Notes: generated from the sequence alone by a model not told the origin. A stretch of 31,834 bases of DNA from a virus (IMGVR_UViG_3300022707_000179:1-31834), one strand, 5' to 3'; counted from the first letter of the stretch, positions 15,565 through 23,915 are shown. Numbers and translations: made by a program.

Positions 15565-16374
15565 TTATTCAAATTTAGCCCCTTTGATGTTTTTATATCC
15601 ATCATTGGGAATTACACTATTACCTTGCAGTGTTTCCACTGGGTCGGGCGTGTTGCTTGTTTTCGGTTTTAACGCTGCTGCACTCTTTTTAATTGCATCT
15701 AATTTACTACCAATTGCATAAGGACTCATATTAACAAGCTCTGATGCTTCCATTGGGTTTGCTGCTAAATGTTTAGTAATTAATGGGCCATCTGGGTCTG
15801 ATACAATATGCTTGATCAAATCATCAGATAATCCATAAGTACCAACAGTATTAGCCGCTACTTGTAATTCTTCTGCATTAATGCCTAATTCATTAGCTCG
15901 ATTACTATAATCAGTAAGCTTCTTGTTGAATTCGACCTGTTGTGCTGCTTGCGTTGCTTGTTGTTGACTCTGTTGCTGCTGTAAATAAGCCTGGTTGTTA
16001 GCGTCATAAGTCGCCTTATCCTGTATAGCTTTTACATAAGCCTGCTGTTTTTCTTGATAATCATCATCAAATTGGTCTGGAGCTTCTGGAATATTACCGG
16101 CTGCTTTAGCTTGCCGTTCACGTTCTTTAGCTTCAAACTCTGCAACTTTAACGTTTGCCGCATCACGTTCCCGCTCTGCCTGCTTAGTTTCAAAATGCTT
16201 TTGATTAATGGTTTTCTGAATAGCTGCTTGCTTTTTAGCTTCTTCTTCAACTTGTTCATTTGATTCAGCTTGAACTTGCTCTGTAGTTTCCGACTCTACA
16301 TTAGAATCATTATTTTCGATTACTGGTTGTTCAATTTCTGACTCAATAGTATCGTTTTGCGGAGATTCACTCAT
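15565..16374 (-). CDS. scaffolding protein
   Basis: 269 aa (P22 gp8 is 303), placed directly upstream of coat as in P22. Very acidic N-terminus (residues 1-50), long charged and Gln-rich helices (50-165, with EAKERERQAKAAG and runs of Q), and a Lys-containing C-terminal part ending IKGAKFE. In P22 the basic C-terminal helix-turn-helix binds coat. It directs procapsid assembly and then leaves. No protease is seen nearby, consistent with P22-type release of intact scaffold. Assigned by position, composition and length. Confidence 0.8.
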   Translation of the reverse strand: MSESPQNDTIESEIEQPVIENNDSNVESETTEQVQAESNEQVEEEAKKQAAIQKTINQKHFETKQAERERDAANVKVAEFEAKERERQAKAAGNIPEAPDQFDDDYQEKQQAYVKAIQDKATYDANNQAYLQQQQSQQQATQAAQQVEFNKKLTDYSNRANELGINAEELQVAANTVGTYGLSDDLIKHIVSDPDGPLITKHLAANPMEASELVNMSPYAIGSKLDAIKKSAAALKPKTSNTPDPVETLQGNSVIPNDGYKNIKGAKFE

Positions 16375-16445
16375 GATTTACGCCCTTAAAAGGTATAGTC
16401 TTTCGACAGTGCCAGCAATTAAAGGTTTGCTGTAGACCTTGTTAT

Positions 16446-16475
16446 ATTATACGGTGTTTGCTATATTGATTGCAG
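16446..16475 (-). promoter_or_regulatory. candidate promoter for scaffold-coat genes
   Basis: On the minus strand a perfect TATAAT (16451-16446) has CTGCAA (16475-16470; 3 of 6 matches to TTGACA) 18 bp upstream, about 70 nt before the scaffold ATG. It lies in the divergent region between scaffold and the antisense cassette. The weak -35 leaves this uncertain. Confidence 0.35.
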
Positions 16476-16495
16476 ATAGGCGATTAAGCTATAGG
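16466..16495 (+). promoter_or_regulatory. candidate promoter for the antisense small-gene cassette
   Basis: TTGATT (16466-16471), an 18-bp spacer, and TATAGG (16490-16495), 14 nt before the cassette's first ATG at 16509. It overlaps the divergent minus-strand candidate, so the two could interfere. Each box has 4 of 6 consensus matches. Confidence 0.35.
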
Positions 16496-16508
16496 CTAAA
16501 GGTGATAT

Positions 16509-16670
16509 ATGTTTACAAAGTTGATATATGATAGGGGCTACACAGTAAAAGAAGCGTGTGAAGTATGGGGTATTCGTTATGATGTGTGGCGCAGAAAATG
16601 CCGTAACCCTAAATTAAAAGCACAATTACTGTGTATGTGCCGCGGATTAGAATTAAAGGAGTGTGAGTAA
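16509..16670 (+). CDS. small HTH-like protein, first gene of the antisense cassette
   Basis: 53 aa with AAAGGTG before the ATG. YTVKEACEVWGIRYDVWRRK (residues 11-30) reads like a helix-turn-helix, followed by a basic segment. Three Cys lie close to the C-terminus (C42, C44, C52), plus C17 and C31. It may be a small DNA-binding regulator, possibly of its own divergent promoter; not recognised as a named family. Its TAA overlaps the next ATG (TAATG). Confidence 0.55.
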   Translation: MFTKLIYDRGYTVKEACEVWGIRYDVWRRKCRNPKLKAQLLCMCRGLELKECE

Positions 16671-16882
16671 TGAAAGCTAATATACCTATGACGCCTCGAT
16701 GTATTGCTGCGTTGGTCGGGTACCTAATCGACCATGATGATGATATAAAGGTGGGGATTAATGATTTTGACGATCTAAGGATTGTTTATAATGAGCTAAT
16801 AGCTGATGTTGATCCTAACGGGCTTATTGGTTGGGAAGATATGACTGATTGCGAAAGAAGATCATTCAAGGAAAATAAATAA
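16670..16882 (+). CDS. small acidic hypothetical protein
   Basis: 70 aa, strongly acidic (DHDDDIKVGINDFDD). TAATG overlap at its start and a one-base overlap at its end, with AAAGGAG upstream. No domain recognised. The acidity could suggest a protein-binding or DNA-mimic role, but this is not supported by any motif. Confidence 0.55.
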   Translation: MKANIPMTPRCIAALVGYLIDHDDDIKVGINDFDDLRIVYNELIADVDPNGLIGWEDMTDCERRSFKENK

Positions 16883-17055
16883 TGAATAAATATACAAGAA
16901 AGCAAATTAACATCAAGCCACAATTGCACAGTAAACAGTTTGTAACATGGGAGGATGCTAATACAGCTATGATGCAATTAGCCGCTGCCGCTGTCAGTGT
17001 CGGAGCAGATGAAGATAAACTGATTGAGTTTTTAAACAAGGGTAATAATGATTAA
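16882..17055 (+). CDS. small hypothetical protein
   Basis: 57 aa. Basic N-terminal part (MNKYTRKQINIKPQ), then a helical Ala-rich segment (AMMQLAAAAVSVGADE) and an acidic-amphipathic end. Overlaps the neighbours at both ends (one base; 8 nt), and AAGGAAAA lies upstream. Unknown function. Confidence 0.5.
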   Translation: MNKYTRKQINIKPQLHSKQFVTWEDANTAMMQLAAAAVSVGADEDKLIEFLNKGNND

Positions 17056-17356
17056 ATATCTACCAATATTACTGGTATCAATTAACGTTAATGCGGTAGA
17101 GTTCGATATTAAATCATTTCTCGATAAAACCTATGTAAAAATTGGAGTAGGTTATAAGTTTAACGAGACACCTTTATATAATGACGGTGCAAGGTTTAAT
17201 GAGCCTTTATCAGCACAATTTGAGTTATCGTATCAATGGTCTGATTCTATTACTATAGGTTATCGTCATCGCTCTCAGTGGCTAGCAGGTAATCCAGAGT
17301 ATTATGTTGATGAGTTGTTTGGTGAATTTAAATTTAGTTTAGGGGGTTTGCTTTGA
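17048..17356 (+). CDS. exported beta-strand protein (moron candidate)
   Basis: 102 aa. Residues 1-16 are a signal peptide (MIKYLPILLVSINVNA, cleavage after NA). The mature 86 residues alternate polar and hydrophobic residues in strand-like segments: YVKIGVGYKF, SAQFELSYQW, SITIGYRHRSQW, ELFGEFKFSL. This looks like part of an outer-membrane or periplasmic beta-barrel protein. Small exported phage proteins often change the host surface or block superinfecting phages; that is inference here. It sits on the opposite strand to all surrounding virion genes, in a cassette with its own terminator. Confidence 0.65.
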   Translation: MIKYLPILLVSINVNAVEFDIKSFLDKTYVKIGVGYKFNETPLYNDGARFNEPLSAQFELSYQWSDSITIGYRHRSQWLAGNPEYYVDELFGEFKFSLGGLL

Positions 17357-17514
17357 AAAAGATCAGAAGCTTTAAATGCTCAGAATGTAAAACAAGCTTT
17401 GAGCGCATGGTAATAGATAGTGTTTTAATCGTTAACTGTGAATGTAAAGGCTTAGCTAATCGTAAACTATCAGCGCCTAAGTATTCAGGGGTAAGAACTA
17501 AGTTTGACTATTAA
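17353..17514 (+). CDS. small zinc-ribbon protein
   Basis: 53 aa, starting with TTG that overlaps the upstream TGA (TTGA) and is preceded by AGGGGG; no ATG offers a better start. FKCSECKTSFERMV and VNCECKG give CxxC (C9, C12) and CxC (C29, C31), a zinc-ribbon pattern. The C-terminus KYSGVRTKFDY resembles small zinc-ribbon proteins of other phages. It may bind nucleic acid; no function known. Confidence 0.6.
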   Translation: MKKIRSFKCSECKTSFERMVIDSVLIVNCECKGLANRKLSAPKYSGVRTKFDY

Positions 17515-17518
17515 AAAG

Positions 17519-17541
17519 AAAGGCTCAATCAAGAGCCTTTT
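17519..17541 (+). terminator. rho-independent terminator of the antisense cassette
   Basis: Stem AAAGGCTC (17519-17526) / GAGCCTTT with a 6-nt loop and a T-run to 17541, 4 nt after the zinc-ribbon stop. The A-run on its other side means it may also work for minus-strand transcripts that would otherwise run into the cassette. Confidence 0.85.
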
Positions 17542-17560
17542 AATAGCATTCAGTTTGTTA

Positions 17561-17695
17561 TTATTGAGACTCTAGTTTAACTATTCTTTCCTCTAACATC
17601 TCAAACTCATTATCAACAAATCCGATGCGGTATGAAAGGACCGCACCTAATAGCATTATTATAATACCGATTAGGAGCTTTTCTTTGTCGTTCAT
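17561..17695 (-). CDS. small membrane protein
   Basis: 44 aa. N-terminal MNDKEK, a membrane helix (residues 7-21, LLIGIIIMLLGAVLS), then a C-terminal charged coiled-coil-like helix. AGGTAGA precedes the ATG, 4 nt after the upstream stop at 17700. It is the last gene of the accessory-virion block before the convergent terminator. Function unknown. Confidence 0.55.
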   Translation of the reverse strand: MNDKEKLLIGIIIMLLGAVLSYRIGFVDNEFEMLEERIVKLESQ

Positions 17696-17699
17696 ATAT

Positions 17700-18944
17700 C
17701 TACCTCTCCGCTACAACATAGAAGCTATCAAGCTCGGCAGTTACGTTTCCTGATGAACTATTATTTGTCACCTCTAGGAATATATAATCATTTTGGTCTA
17801 TTTCAACATGACCAAACAAATTAAAGAACGCTACATTTCTGCCGCCGGATAGATTGTTTACTACTCTAGTTTGAGATTCTATAGTTGATGTTGATGTTGT
17901 TGCGAAGTCAAACTTTCTAACCCTTATTTCTACCTCATCATTTTGCGGCCCCTCAAGTATTATATTCATAACGAATAAAAAATCTCTAGGGCTTACACCT
18001 AAATTCCTAGCCTGTCCGTTTGTTGGGTTGTCAAAATGAACGATTGATTCAGCATTAAACGTACCAGCCAATACCTCAAATGTACCTTGCGTGTTAATGG
18101 TTGTCTCTGACTCTGCCGATATAGAAAGCTTAATTCCTACGAATGTGTTTTTCATCCCTTGGTTTTCAATAAAAGACGAGGCAAGGTCGGACTCTGCAAT
18201 GTTTGGTGTTATATTTGTGTCTTCTGCGTCTGCTACGCCGTCTCTTGTGATTATGCAACCATCTAATTGTAATGTAGAAGGGTTGGCAAAGTTAGCCGGT
18301 GCAAAATCTAAAAACGAAGCGTTAGCGGGTAGGTCAATGTTTTGATTAGATCTAAATCTAGATGCCATAGCAAAGCCAGCACCCGCTTTAAATAAAGAAT
18401 AAGAGCCATCAACTAAGTTTCTCACTATTGATGTATCTAGAAAATAACCGCCTACCCATGTGCCGACAAGTGTTAACTCAGGAGTACCACCAAAACGACC
18501 CGTTCCAACCTCTAGCCCTTGACGGTAATTATCAATAGATCCTAACGACGAACAATCGTTGTAATTTATACGCGAGAATTCAAAAGCATTAAAGCCATTA
18601 TCGCTTACTATGTTGTAAACTTGTGAACCCGCGCCTGTGACCTCGATCGCGTAATCCTTGCCTAATATATTGCCGCTACCGCTAACAGGCGAAGTAAATA
18701 AAGTATAGGCAGCTGCACTCGATGTTAATTTAGATAGATCAAAACTATAGCCTGTTAGAGTTAATCCTCCTTGTGGTATCTCTACCGACTGACTTCCCAT
18801 ATCAATAACGCCATCAAGAAAGTATTCCTTGTTACTGTCTAAAGATCCTGACAGGTCCGAGGCTTGAGTCACTATTACTCTATTTAATAACCCTGAACTA
18901 CTACCGCTCCCACCATTAGGATCAAAAGGTTTAAATCCACTCAT
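17700..18944 (-). CDS. accessory virion protein (beta-rich, fibre-like)
   Basis: 414 aa. Gly/Ser-rich flexible N-terminus (PNGGSGSSSG), then strand-turn repeats typical of a beta-helix (SVEIPQGGLTLTGYSFDLSK, GGTPELTLVGTWVGGY, NPSTLQLDGCIITRDG). The C-terminal 150 residues look like a beta-sandwich (VEIRVRKFDFATT, VEIDQNDYIFLEVTNNSS). I have seen similar beta-helix proteins next to portal genes of marine phages. Possibly a head fibre or decoration protein. ATGA overlap with the upstream gene. No enzymatic motif found. Confidence 0.6.
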   Translation of the reverse strand: MSGFKPFDPNGGSGSSSGLLNRVIVTQASDLSGSLDSNKEYFLDGVIDMGSQSVEIPQGGLTLTGYSFDLSKLTSSAAAYTLFTSPVSGSGNILGKDYAIEVTGAGSQVYNIVSDNGFNAFEFSRINYNDCSSLGSIDNYRQGLEVGTGRFGGTPELTLVGTWVGGYFLDTSIVRNLVDGSYSLFKAGAGFAMASRFRSNQNIDLPANASFLDFAPANFANPSTLQLDGCIITRDGVADAEDTNITPNIAESDLASSFIENQGMKNTFVGIKLSISAESETTINTQGTFEVLAGTFNAESIVHFDNPTNGQARNLGVSPRDFLFVMNIILEGPQNDEVEIRVRKFDFATTSTSTIESQTRVVNNLSGGRNVAFFNLFGHVEIDQNDYIFLEVTNNSSSGNVTAELDSFYVVAER

Positions 18945-19459
18945 GTTCTTCTCCTAAATGCTGATACATACAAATTAACCTGCCTAGTTTGACCGTCATT
19001 GTGAACAACCCTTAATGTGTAGTTAGTGTTAGGCTTAAATATTATCGGATAACCTAAAGTGAATGTTGTTGATTTACCGGTAGCGTTATCACCTACATTT
19101 TGAACAGTGGGTAATATCTGTGTGCCTATATCTGAAATAGTCGCATCAACAACTAAACCAGTAACCACAGCAACAAAATCAGAGTTTCTATCATTGTTAT
19201 AAGCTGTTACAGGAGTACCACCAGTAAATACAGTGTCTTCAAATAAATCAAAAGTTAAATCACCGCTATTACTATTAACAACAGGCGAGTCCATTACTAT
19301 CTGTTCGCCGTTTGTCGATATGATTAATTCAAAGCCCGATCCGCTTGTTAGTGATTTATTTACACCTACCAGAAAAGTGCCGCCGGTATAAGTTGCGCCT
19401 ATACCACCACTAGCCATACTTGCGGTTTTTGTTGCTGCTGATTCAGGAGGGCTAAACAT
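18941..19459 (-). CDS. accessory virion protein, beta-rich
   Basis: 172 aa from ATG 19459, chosen because it overlaps the upstream TAA (TAATG) with AGGAGG upstream. Nearly all strand-forming, with Ser/Thr/Gly/Asn turns; the C-terminal YPIIFKPNTNYTLRVVHN and NLYVSAFRR resemble a jelly-roll or Ig-like decoration fold. Lies between two other small structural genes after portal. Function inferred from composition and position only. Confidence 0.6.
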   Translation of the reverse strand: MFSPPESAATKTASMASGGIGATYTGGTFLVGVNKSLTSGSGFELIISTNGEQIVMDSPVVNSNSGDLTFDLFEDTVFTGGTPVTAYNNDRNSDFVAVVTGLVVDATISDIGTQILPTVQNVGDNATGKSTTFTLGYPIIFKPNTNYTLRVVHNDGQTRQVNLYVSAFRRRT

Positions 19460-19725
19460 TATGCCTCCTCGATATGTAACGTTGTTCCTGCGTGTGCATA
19501 AGCCCAAACACCAACAGGAGCAGACGCGCTTGTCATAAAGTTATTTTCAGATACTAGATTAAAACCGCTTGTTAATTCAGGTTGTGCAAGTGATTCGACT
19601 AATCGAGCCTCGTTGCCGCCTGTGTTTTGTATGATTAATTGAGTACCTAATGTAATGCCAGTTGCGGCATATAGGTCAACCCATATTTTGGATGGTAATA
19701 CTACTTGAGGCAATGATGTTGCCAT
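19459..19725 (-). CDS. small conserved virion-associated protein
   Basis: 88 aa. LPQVVLPSKIWVDLYAATGITLGTQLIIQN is a pattern I recognise from small phage proteins encoded near portal or decoration genes (V-L-P-S-x-x-W-x-D-L-Y-A-A-T-G-I). Beta-rich. AGGAG lies before the ATG. Probably a head decoration or small structural protein; role not established. Confidence 0.6.
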   Translation of the reverse strand: MATSLPQVVLPSKIWVDLYAATGITLGTQLIIQNTGGNEARLVESLAQPELTSGFNLVSENNFMTSASAPVGVWAYAHAGTTLHIEEA

Positions 19726-19868
19726 AATTTTAACTCCTAAAAAACGTGCTTCCTTGCACCGTTGGGAAAGTTAAAATTATGTTGGGGTTGGTTTACGTTG
19801 GGAGGTTTGGGGCGTTAGCGCTAACTAGGCTTTCCCAACAAAAGCCTAGAATTATTATAACACGTTTA
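19726..19868 (-). promoter_or_regulatory. structured non-coding spacer after portal
   Basis: No ORF. It holds a 9-bp hairpin CTAGGCTTT (19825-19833) / AAAGCCTAG (19841-19849). A 10-bp inverted repeat GTTGGGAAAG (19761-19770) / CTTTCCCAAC (19830-19839) shares bases with that hairpin, so the two are mutually exclusive. GTTGGG occurs three times (19761, 19781, 19797), each complementary to the hairpin loop. There is also a perfect 12-bp palindrome GTTAGCGCTAAC (19814-19825), and on the minus strand a TATAAT at 19851-19856 and a weak stem before TTTTTT near 19736-19743. Likely a regulatory RNA region or an attenuated promoter separating portal/terminase from the decoration genes. Confidence 0.5.
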
Positions 19869-22067
19869 TTATTCTTGTGTACCCTCTTGCTTTTTATGGT
19901 TGTTTTGATGCTCTGATTGAATCATCTTGCCTGCTTCAATGCTAAATCTTGCCTCAATCTCTCTCATTTTTAATGCAAAATCATCTTCCATCTTGTGAAG
20001 CTTTTGGCCTAAATCAACCCAGCCTTGTTCTAGTTTCTCTTGCCCTTGTTGGATTTTAGCAGCATCAACATTGAACTTATCATCTTGGCCCTTTAAGAAC
20101 TTCTGGGTATCTAAATCAATAACCTTATTCCTTAATTCTAAATCAGCCATTTTGATCTTATTCTCGCTTTGTATTTGAACCTGTTTATTCTGTGCCTCTT
20201 GCATATCAGCTTGGCCTTTTAATTCTTCGGCTCTTGCTGCAACCATCATTGGATCTTCTTGTGGTGGCTGTTGTTGCGCCGCTTCTTGTTGAGCTTGAAC
20301 CTTTTCTTTTTCTTTGTCAGTCCATTGAGACTCAGGTATTAAACCATTATTAAACAGTTGTTCCCTTGCTCGCTCGGCTGCCATATCCATACCTGGTATC
20401 TTTAAGTTTTTGAGCCACAAATCTTTATTAAGTGATGCTGTCTCAGGGTCAATCGCTGCCATATCTAAGAATGCTTGTGCAGTTTCTTTTTGCTGACTGT
20501 TAAATGCTGGACCTACTTCACAAACCACATCGTATTCACCGATAGATAAGTCATTCAGTGTAATGTTTTTACCTGTTTGTTGGTCTAGTATCGGTTGATT
20601 AAGCACTACCATTGAACCAGAACCATCTTCTTCAAGTATTCTAACTTGTCGAGTAGCATCATATACTCTAGGTATGGCGTTAATGATTACTTTACCAGTG
20701 TGACAAATAGCAACTTCAAGCGCTTTAAACCATTTGATAGAGCCTATGTTGCCTTGGTCTATTTGATTCTTTCCAGCTATACCTGATTGAGTTGGAGCAG
20801 CATTACCTTGTTGAGCTAAGAAGATATTGGCGCTTGAACCTATCATCTGTTGCATGTTACTGATAGTTGTCTGTAACCCTGCACTTGGTTGTGGTCCACC
20901 GGTAAATGTAGGCAATAAACTGGGGTTGGCACTGTCTGTATTAAAGATACGAACAGGGGCGCGATCAGTATTCATTTCTGAATAGTCGTTACCCTCTGCC
21001 ATTTCATCAGTCATCCATACAGTAGGTGCAGGACTTAATGAACCATCTTCAATATCTCGACTCATAGCATAGTTTAATGCGCGTTGTTGGTCGTAAAGAT
21101 TCTCGATTTTACCGTAGTAAACTGCTTTATTCTCAACGATATCAAAGTTACCGTATACCGGTATAATCGGAATAAAATCAAATACCGTTTCTTTAGGATC
21201 ATCTAACCATTGAGCACCGTCAAGCATACGAGAATGAACACGCCATGATTTGCGCTTCCTGCGTTTCTCGTTACCTTCTGCATCTTTTTCAATAGTTATG
21301 CCTGCTTGTGCTAATTCATCTTGAACCTTTTCAAAATCATCATCAACTTTATATACTGCGCCGTTAGTCATCCGTACTATTTCAATAGTAACCGGCTCTT
21401 TATAATATAACTGACCAATAATTACCGACTCAGCTTTATTAAAAAACGCTTCATCTTGTTTATCTTCACTGATTGATTGACCTACAACATCAGGATACTT
21501 TTCTTTAAAGTTTGCAGTAGGTATGGCTAGTAATTTAATGGCCCAACTTGCATCACTTCTATCTTGTAATACTGAGTTCAAGTCAAACCATACACTATCA
21601 ACAGCGCTAGGAATTCTACGAATAAATAAATCTTGGTCGAATGAATCACCATCAACCCAGTCTTGAACTACTTCCCAAGCATCAAAGCCGCCTATTACAT
21701 TAGAGCGCCCTGCCGCTTGAAATACATTTTCAGCATTGGATATGTTGCGAATATTTCTAATTAAACCATCAAGAGTTTTTGCAGTATCTTCTGAGGACTC
21801 ACCACCATTAGGGCTGACTCTTAATGTGAAGTCTGATTGATCTATTTCACCGGCTATTTGATCAATGATAGGAGTACACATATCAAAAGTGCCACGGTAG
21901 CGACCTTCCATTTTACCAGTGGCGTATGGGTCCCATTGTCCATCACGTTTAGTAATAAACAATTTAGCCTCTCTTGATGCTTCGCGTTGGTCTTGCTCTG
22001 CATCTTGTGCTTTTTGGACCATGATCAATACATCAGCATGATCATCAAATTTAATAGTTATCGGCAT
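19869..22067 (-). CDS. P22-type portal protein
   Basis: 732 aa (P22 gp1 is 725). The N-terminal half matches the P22 portal family: QREASREAKLFITKRDGQWD, RPxFDM-like RGTFDMCTPIIDQIAGEIDQ, and AGRSNVIGGFDAWEVVQDW. The C-terminal 110 residues are a long Gln- and charge-rich helix (QAQQEAAQQQPPQED, then QNKQVQIQSENKIKMADLEL) matching the barrel of P22 portal. It forms the dodecameric vertex through which DNA enters and leaves. Overlaps terL by 10 nt, giving the P22 order terS-terL-portal. Confidence 0.92.
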   Translation of the reverse strand: MPITIKFDDHADVLIMVQKAQDAEQDQREASREAKLFITKRDGQWDPYATGKMEGRYRGTFDMCTPIIDQIAGEIDQSDFTLRVSPNGGESSEDTAKTLDGLIRNIRNISNAENVFQAAGRSNVIGGFDAWEVVQDWVDGDSFDQDLFIRRIPSAVDSVWFDLNSVLQDRSDASWAIKLLAIPTANFKEKYPDVVGQSISEDKQDEAFFNKAESVIIGQLYYKEPVTIEIVRMTNGAVYKVDDDFEKVQDELAQAGITIEKDAEGNEKRRKRKSWRVHSRMLDGAQWLDDPKETVFDFIPIIPVYGNFDIVENKAVYYGKIENLYDQQRALNYAMSRDIEDGSLSPAPTVWMTDEMAEGNDYSEMNTDRAPVRIFNTDSANPSLLPTFTGGPQPSAGLQTTISNMQQMIGSSANIFLAQQGNAAPTQSGIAGKNQIDQGNIGSIKWFKALEVAICHTGKVIINAIPRVYDATRQVRILEEDGSGSMVVLNQPILDQQTGKNITLNDLSIGEYDVVCEVGPAFNSQQKETAQAFLDMAAIDPETASLNKDLWLKNLKIPGMDMAAERAREQLFNNGLIPESQWTDKEKEKVQAQQEAAQQQPPQEDPMMVAARAEELKGQADMQEAQNKQVQIQSENKIKMADLELRNKVIDLDTQKFLKGQDDKFNVDAAKIQQGQEKLEQGWVDLGQKLHKMEDDFALKMREIEARFSIEAGKMIQSEHQNNHKKQEGTQE

Positions 22068-23587
22068 ACTGAATTAAACCTCATTTTAGTTTTCTTGTTT
22101 AAGTTAACCGGCTCGGCAAATGTTAATCCACCAGCATCACCGAAGTCAGGACTAAACCCATACTTGGATTTAATCTTATCCTTTGACCATAATACTCGCC
22201 TATCGTTTGAATCTCTATCATATGGACTAGCGCATAAGTCAGCCTGTAATTCATCACTATCTGGAATATCAACCGGCAAGCTTTCGTCAACTAGCCAATC
22301 AGCCATCTCGCCCCACATTTCATTCCTTTTATTCTTGTACTTCTTAGGTTTCAATGTGCTTGCACCAAAGTATATAGCCTTAACTCTGCCTTTATATCCT
22401 AGTTCATGCAACCTATCAACGATATCAACACCACCACCGGCATCAACAAACATCTTATCTGGCTTCTTGCCTGCTATCGGGCAAACGGTATCTAGTATAT
22501 CAATACAAATAGCTACATTCTTACCTAGTGAGTTACACTGTTCACCTAAAAAGCTTTGCATTTCGTACATCTTGCGACCATGGCGCTTAATAGTAGCGAA
22601 CCTATCGCCACCTCTTGAGGGATCAACACCTACAATTAATGGACCACTGCCGTTTTCTTTTCTGCTTCTTGCTGACATACAATGATCGGGACTTATTAAA
22701 CCATCACTACCTGATACTTGAAAAGCCTCAGCCGCGTTCATAGGGTATTCTTGTTTAAATGCTTTTGAACCGTCTATACCGTCAGTTGTTAGTTCAGCTA
22801 TTTTCATTCTACGCCAGAACATCTGCTCCCTGGTTAACTTGTGCTGATTAAGCAATATCATTTCTTCATCGTCAAATGATACACCATCAGGTAAAGCCTT
22901 TTTATATTCAGACTGCCAGAACCAAGGCACAAAGATAGGTATAAATTCACTCAACCCCTTCTCTGCTAGCTTCCATTGTTCGTGAAAGTAATTGCCAACA
23001 CCATTTGCGGTACTCTCTAAGATTACTTCTGTTCCATCTGCATCAGGTACGGCTTGCATTATTCCTTTTGTGTGCTCGCTTGCGTTTAACCAAAATGACA
23101 CCTCTGAACCATGAAAGTATTGTATAGTTTGACCTCTACCTACTACCTTGTTTCCTGCTGTACCTATTTTGTAACCTGAATCTAATTTATCAAATTGTAA
23201 TTCTTTAGCGTTTGCAGCTCCGACTGTTGGCTTAACAAATACCGGTAAGTTTTCATAATAACGCTCAGTCATTTCAAACAGTGCGTTAGTTGATTCGCCA
23301 TCGTGAGTTAATATAAATGCCCGTACACCTTTATTATGTGTTGTACGCCATATGTATCTACCTTCAACGTATGTACTTGCACCTTGTTGCCTACCTTTAA
23401 GAATGATAGCCCTAACTTTGCCAGTGTCTTTTATTTGTTGTTCAATTCTTTTATGAATGTATTGCTGTGCATCATTAAGCACTAAAGGTTGAAGTCCTTC
23501 GTTCTTGGTCCTAATCTTTAAACAGTTTCTAGCGTAGAATTCAAAGTCATTCTTTAGCTGTAATCGTTTATCAGTCAAGTGAGTCAA
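22058..23587 (-). CDS. terminase large subunit
   Basis: 509 aa (P22 gp2 is 499). ATPase: Walker A KGRQQGAST (64-72), Walker B/acid HGSEVSFW (159-166, E162), motif III ESTANG (191-196). RNase H-like nuclease: D322 in VGVDPSRGGDR, D382 in FVDAGGG, and D481/D484 in SPDFGDA. It cuts concatemeric DNA and pumps it into the procapsid. The only start that covers the whole domain is TTG (23587; another TTG is three codons later), within the last codons of terS, so translation is probably coupled to terS and kept low. Confidence 0.95.
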   Translation of the reverse strand: MTHLTDKRLQLKNDFEFYARNCLKIRTKNEGLQPLVLNDAQQYIHKRIEQQIKDTGKVRAIILKGRQQGASTYVEGRYIWRTTHNKGVRAFILTHDGESTNALFEMTERYYENLPVFVKPTVGAANAKELQFDKLDSGYKIGTAGNKVVGRGQTIQYFHGSEVSFWLNASEHTKGIMQAVPDADGTEVILESTANGVGNYFHEQWKLAEKGLSEFIPIFVPWFWQSEYKKALPDGVSFDDEEMILLNQHKLTREQMFWRRMKIAELTTDGIDGSKAFKQEYPMNAAEAFQVSGSDGLISPDHCMSARSRKENGSGPLIVGVDPSRGGDRFATIKRHGRKMYEMQSFLGEQCNSLGKNVAICIDILDTVCPIAGKKPDKMFVDAGGGVDIVDRLHELGYKGRVKAIYFGASTLKPKKYKNKRNEMWGEMADWLVDESLPVDIPDSDELQADLCASPYDRDSNDRRVLWSKDKIKSKYGFSPDFGDAGGLTFAEPVNLNKKTKMRFNSVCR

Positions 23588-23915
23588 TCCATTCTTCGTG
23601 TGTTAAGTCTACATTAAGAGATTCAACCTTTTGAGTTGTTACCCTGTCTATTACTTTGTTAGCTGTGTTTAAATCGTCAGAATCTAGGTTGTTGCTTATG
23701 ATACGCCTAGCTTTCATAGTGGGCGAATTCTTTAGTTTGTTTTTTAGCTCCAGAAACTTAGGGTTGTCTTGGCAGTAGCTATATAGAGTAGATGTACTAA
23801 TTTCTGCATAACAACAAGCTTCTGTGTCAGTACAACCCCACGTAAACGAATCTTTTAGTAACTGGAGTGTCTTGTCTGTCATTTTTGTAGGCGCGCCGCC
23901 CTTATCTTTTGCCAT
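23571..23915 (-). CDS. terminase small subunit
   Basis: 114 aa. GGAPTKMTDKTLQLLKDSF, then a helix-turn-helix (GCTDTEACCYAEISTSTLYS, about 27-47) and a charged helical C-terminus. Small HTH proteins with this KGGAPTK...T...KL opening that precede TerL are small terminase subunits; they bind the packaging start site and regulate TerL. Overlaps terL by 17 nt. A pac site, if inside terS as in P22 gene 3, cannot be recognised by eye. Confidence 0.85.
   Translation of the reverse strand: MAKDKGGAPTKMTDKTLQLLKDSFTWGCTDTEACCYAEISTSTLYSYCQDNPKFLELKNKLKNSPTMKARRIISNNLDSDDLNTANKVIDRVTTQKVESLNVDLTHEEWIDSLD

Noticed and set aside
21987-22685. 232-aa + strand open frame
   Set aside because: It lies wholly antisense to the 3' end of terL and the start of portal; leucine/serine-rich shadow without a recognisable domain or ribosome site.
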